DNA of 39,168 nucleotides from DATLFI01 sp035524895. GTDB taxonomy: Bacteria > Acidobacteriota > Thermoanaerobaculia > Multivoradales > Multivoraceae. The notes below the pieces were generated by a model. That model ran no database searches, was not told where the DNA came from, and was given only the letters and a program-made list of their open reading frames with translations. Where the stretch lies: NCBI GenBank assembly GCA_035524895.1, contig DATLFI010000058.1, positions 1 through 39,168 on the forward strand. The letters run 5' to 3'. A program made the position numbers and the translations under genes. Every line of letters begins with the position of its first letter. The stretch's first letter is position 1. This document shows positions 38,510 through 39,168 of the stretch, one piece after another.

Positions 38510-39168
38510 AAGAGCGAGACCCGTCCATGGCGTCCGCCGACTCGCCCGAGACGTCGAGGCGCGCACCGGCGTCGCCGCTGTCCACGCCGCTCACCCGGCG
38601 CCGCGTCCTGGGCCTGCTCGGCGCCTCGGCGGCCGGTGCCCTGGGCGCCCCCGGCGTGCACCCGCTCGTGCCGGTGCAGGAGGGGGAAGTGTGGCAGCCG
38701 CGCTTCCTCGACTCCCGTCAGCACGCCCTGGTCGAGGAGCTCGCCGAGCGGATCATCCCGAAGACCGACACCCCGGGCGCTCGCGCCGCCCTGGTGCACC
38801 AGTACATCGACTGGGTGTTGTCGGAGGCCACCGCGGAGGCGCAGAGAGCCTTCGTCGCGGGGCTCGAGTGGATCGACGCCGAGAGCCGTTCGCGTTTCGG
38901 CAAGCCGTTCCTCGACCTGGGAGCGGCGGAGGGGCACGACCTTCTGGGCCGTCTCGCTTCGGCTGCCGAGAGCTCCGGCGGCGCGCCGCCCGCCGAGGCA
39001 CCGGGCGAGGTCGGAGTCGCCTTCTTTCGCGACCTCAAGCGGCGCACGATCCACGGCTACTACCGTTCCGAGATCGGCATGCTCGACGAGCTGGGGTACG
39101 AGGGCAACCGCTATCTCTCCCGGTTCGACGGCTGCCAGCATCCGGAGCATCACGCCTGGCAGCCCGCC
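38506..39168 (+). CDS. Gluconate 2-dehydrogenase subunit 3 family protein (partial)
   Basis: An open frame of 221 codons runs off the right edge. It starts with a twin-arginine signal (LTRRRVLGLLGASAAGALGA), so the protein is exported folded by Tat. The rest matches gluconate 2-dehydrogenase subunit 3: DSRQHALVEELAERIIPKTD, TPGARAALVHQYIDWVLSEA, FFRDLKRRTIHGYYRSEIGM and LDELGYEGNRY. This small subunit normally pairs with a GMC or FAD oxidoreductase encoded directly downstream, which would lie beyond the window. It overlaps the ThuA-like gene by ATGA, so the two are translationally coupled; together they suggest periplasmic sugar oxidation. Confidence 0.9.
   Translation, partial: MKERDPSMASADSPETSRRAPASPLSTPLTRRRVLGLLGASAAGALGAPGVHPLVPVQEGEVWQPRFLDSRQHALVEELAERIIPKTDTPGARAALVHQYIDWVLSEATAEAQRAFVAGLEWIDAESRSRFGKPFLDLGAAEGHDLLGRLASAAESSGGAPPAEAPGEVGVAFFRDLKRRTIHGYYRSEIGMLDELGYEGNRYLSRFDGCQHPEHHAWQPA

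Noticed and set aside
1..39168. tRNA or rRNA genes
   Set aside because: No tRNA cloverleaf signals or rRNA conserved segments were recognised on either strand by reading; a covariance-model scan was not possible here.

Overview
The window is high-GC bacterial DNA. Its gene content suggests Acidobacteriota, probably a Thermoanaerobaculia- or Vicinamibacteria-like lineage. The signs are acidobacterial-type duplicated orphan ABC permeases (ADOP), an ECF-sigma/Ser-Thr-kinase relic pair, DUF11/Calx-beta/SdrD-like secreted proteins, an IPTL-CTERM protein, a class II ribonucleotide reductase and a clade II-like nitrous oxide reductase cluster. No rRNA, tRNA or CRISPR array was seen. The taxonomy is an inference from families, not from a marker gene.

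Layout. 1-0.8 kb: relic of an IS91-type transposase abutting a citrate synthase relic with an internal deletion. 0.9-5.2 kb: frameshifted hypothetical gene, DUF5694 protein, zwf relic, exported HExxH protein, exported alpha/beta hydrolase. 5.2-8.99 kb: large IPTL-CTERM surface protein, fusA-like and purN-like relics, and a nucleotidyltransferase/small-protein pair. 9.2-13.7 kb: LuxR-type regulator, SdrD-like secreted protein, bifunctional aldolase/dehydrogenase. 13.9-21.7 kb: nitrous oxide reduction locus: Crp/Fnr regulator, palindromic Crp/Fnr-type operator, hemerythrin-like protein, nosZ, nosL, a fused membrane-protein/NosD gene, nosF, and nosY running in frame into a cytochrome c. 21.7-24.5 kb: truncated nrdJ, a Phd/VapC toxin-antitoxin pair, a decayed ADOP permease. 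24.7-28.8 kb: exported QELGH zincin, two abutting gene fragments, and an HExxH/TPR gene interrupted by one in-frame stop. 28.8-34.6 kb: intact ADOP permease, exported metallopeptidase, Uma2 nuclease-like protein, kinase and sigma-factor relics, second nucleotidyltransferase/small-protein pair. 34.8-39.2 kb: secreted serine hydrolase with Calx-beta domains, then a ThuA-like gene overlapping a Tat-exported gluconate-2-dehydrogenase subunit 3 gene that runs off the end.

The one clearly coherent system is the nos operon. A cysteine-poor Crp/Fnr protein (probably DNR/NnrR-like, NO-responsive) is followed by a perfect TATGAC-N4-GTCATA palindrome centred 41.5 bp before a predicted start point. From there the genes overlap by ATGA or lie very close: hemerythrin-like, nosZ (periplasmic N2O reductase), nosL (copper lipoprotein), membrane protein-NosD, NosF ATPase, NosY permease and cytochrome c. 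Two gene fusions distinguish it: the usual nos-associated membrane protein is joined to NosD, and NosY is continuous with the cytochrome c. No nir or nor genes are present, so the window encodes only N2O reduction.

The second theme is decay. At least nine relics (IS91 transposase, gltA, zwf, fusA, an ADOP permease, nrdJ, a sigma factor, a kinase and the HExxH/TPR gene) carry truncations, internal deletions, frameshifts or in-frame stops, often directly next to intact genes. This is either genuine deletional pseudogene decay or, in part, misassembly; reads across the junctions would decide.
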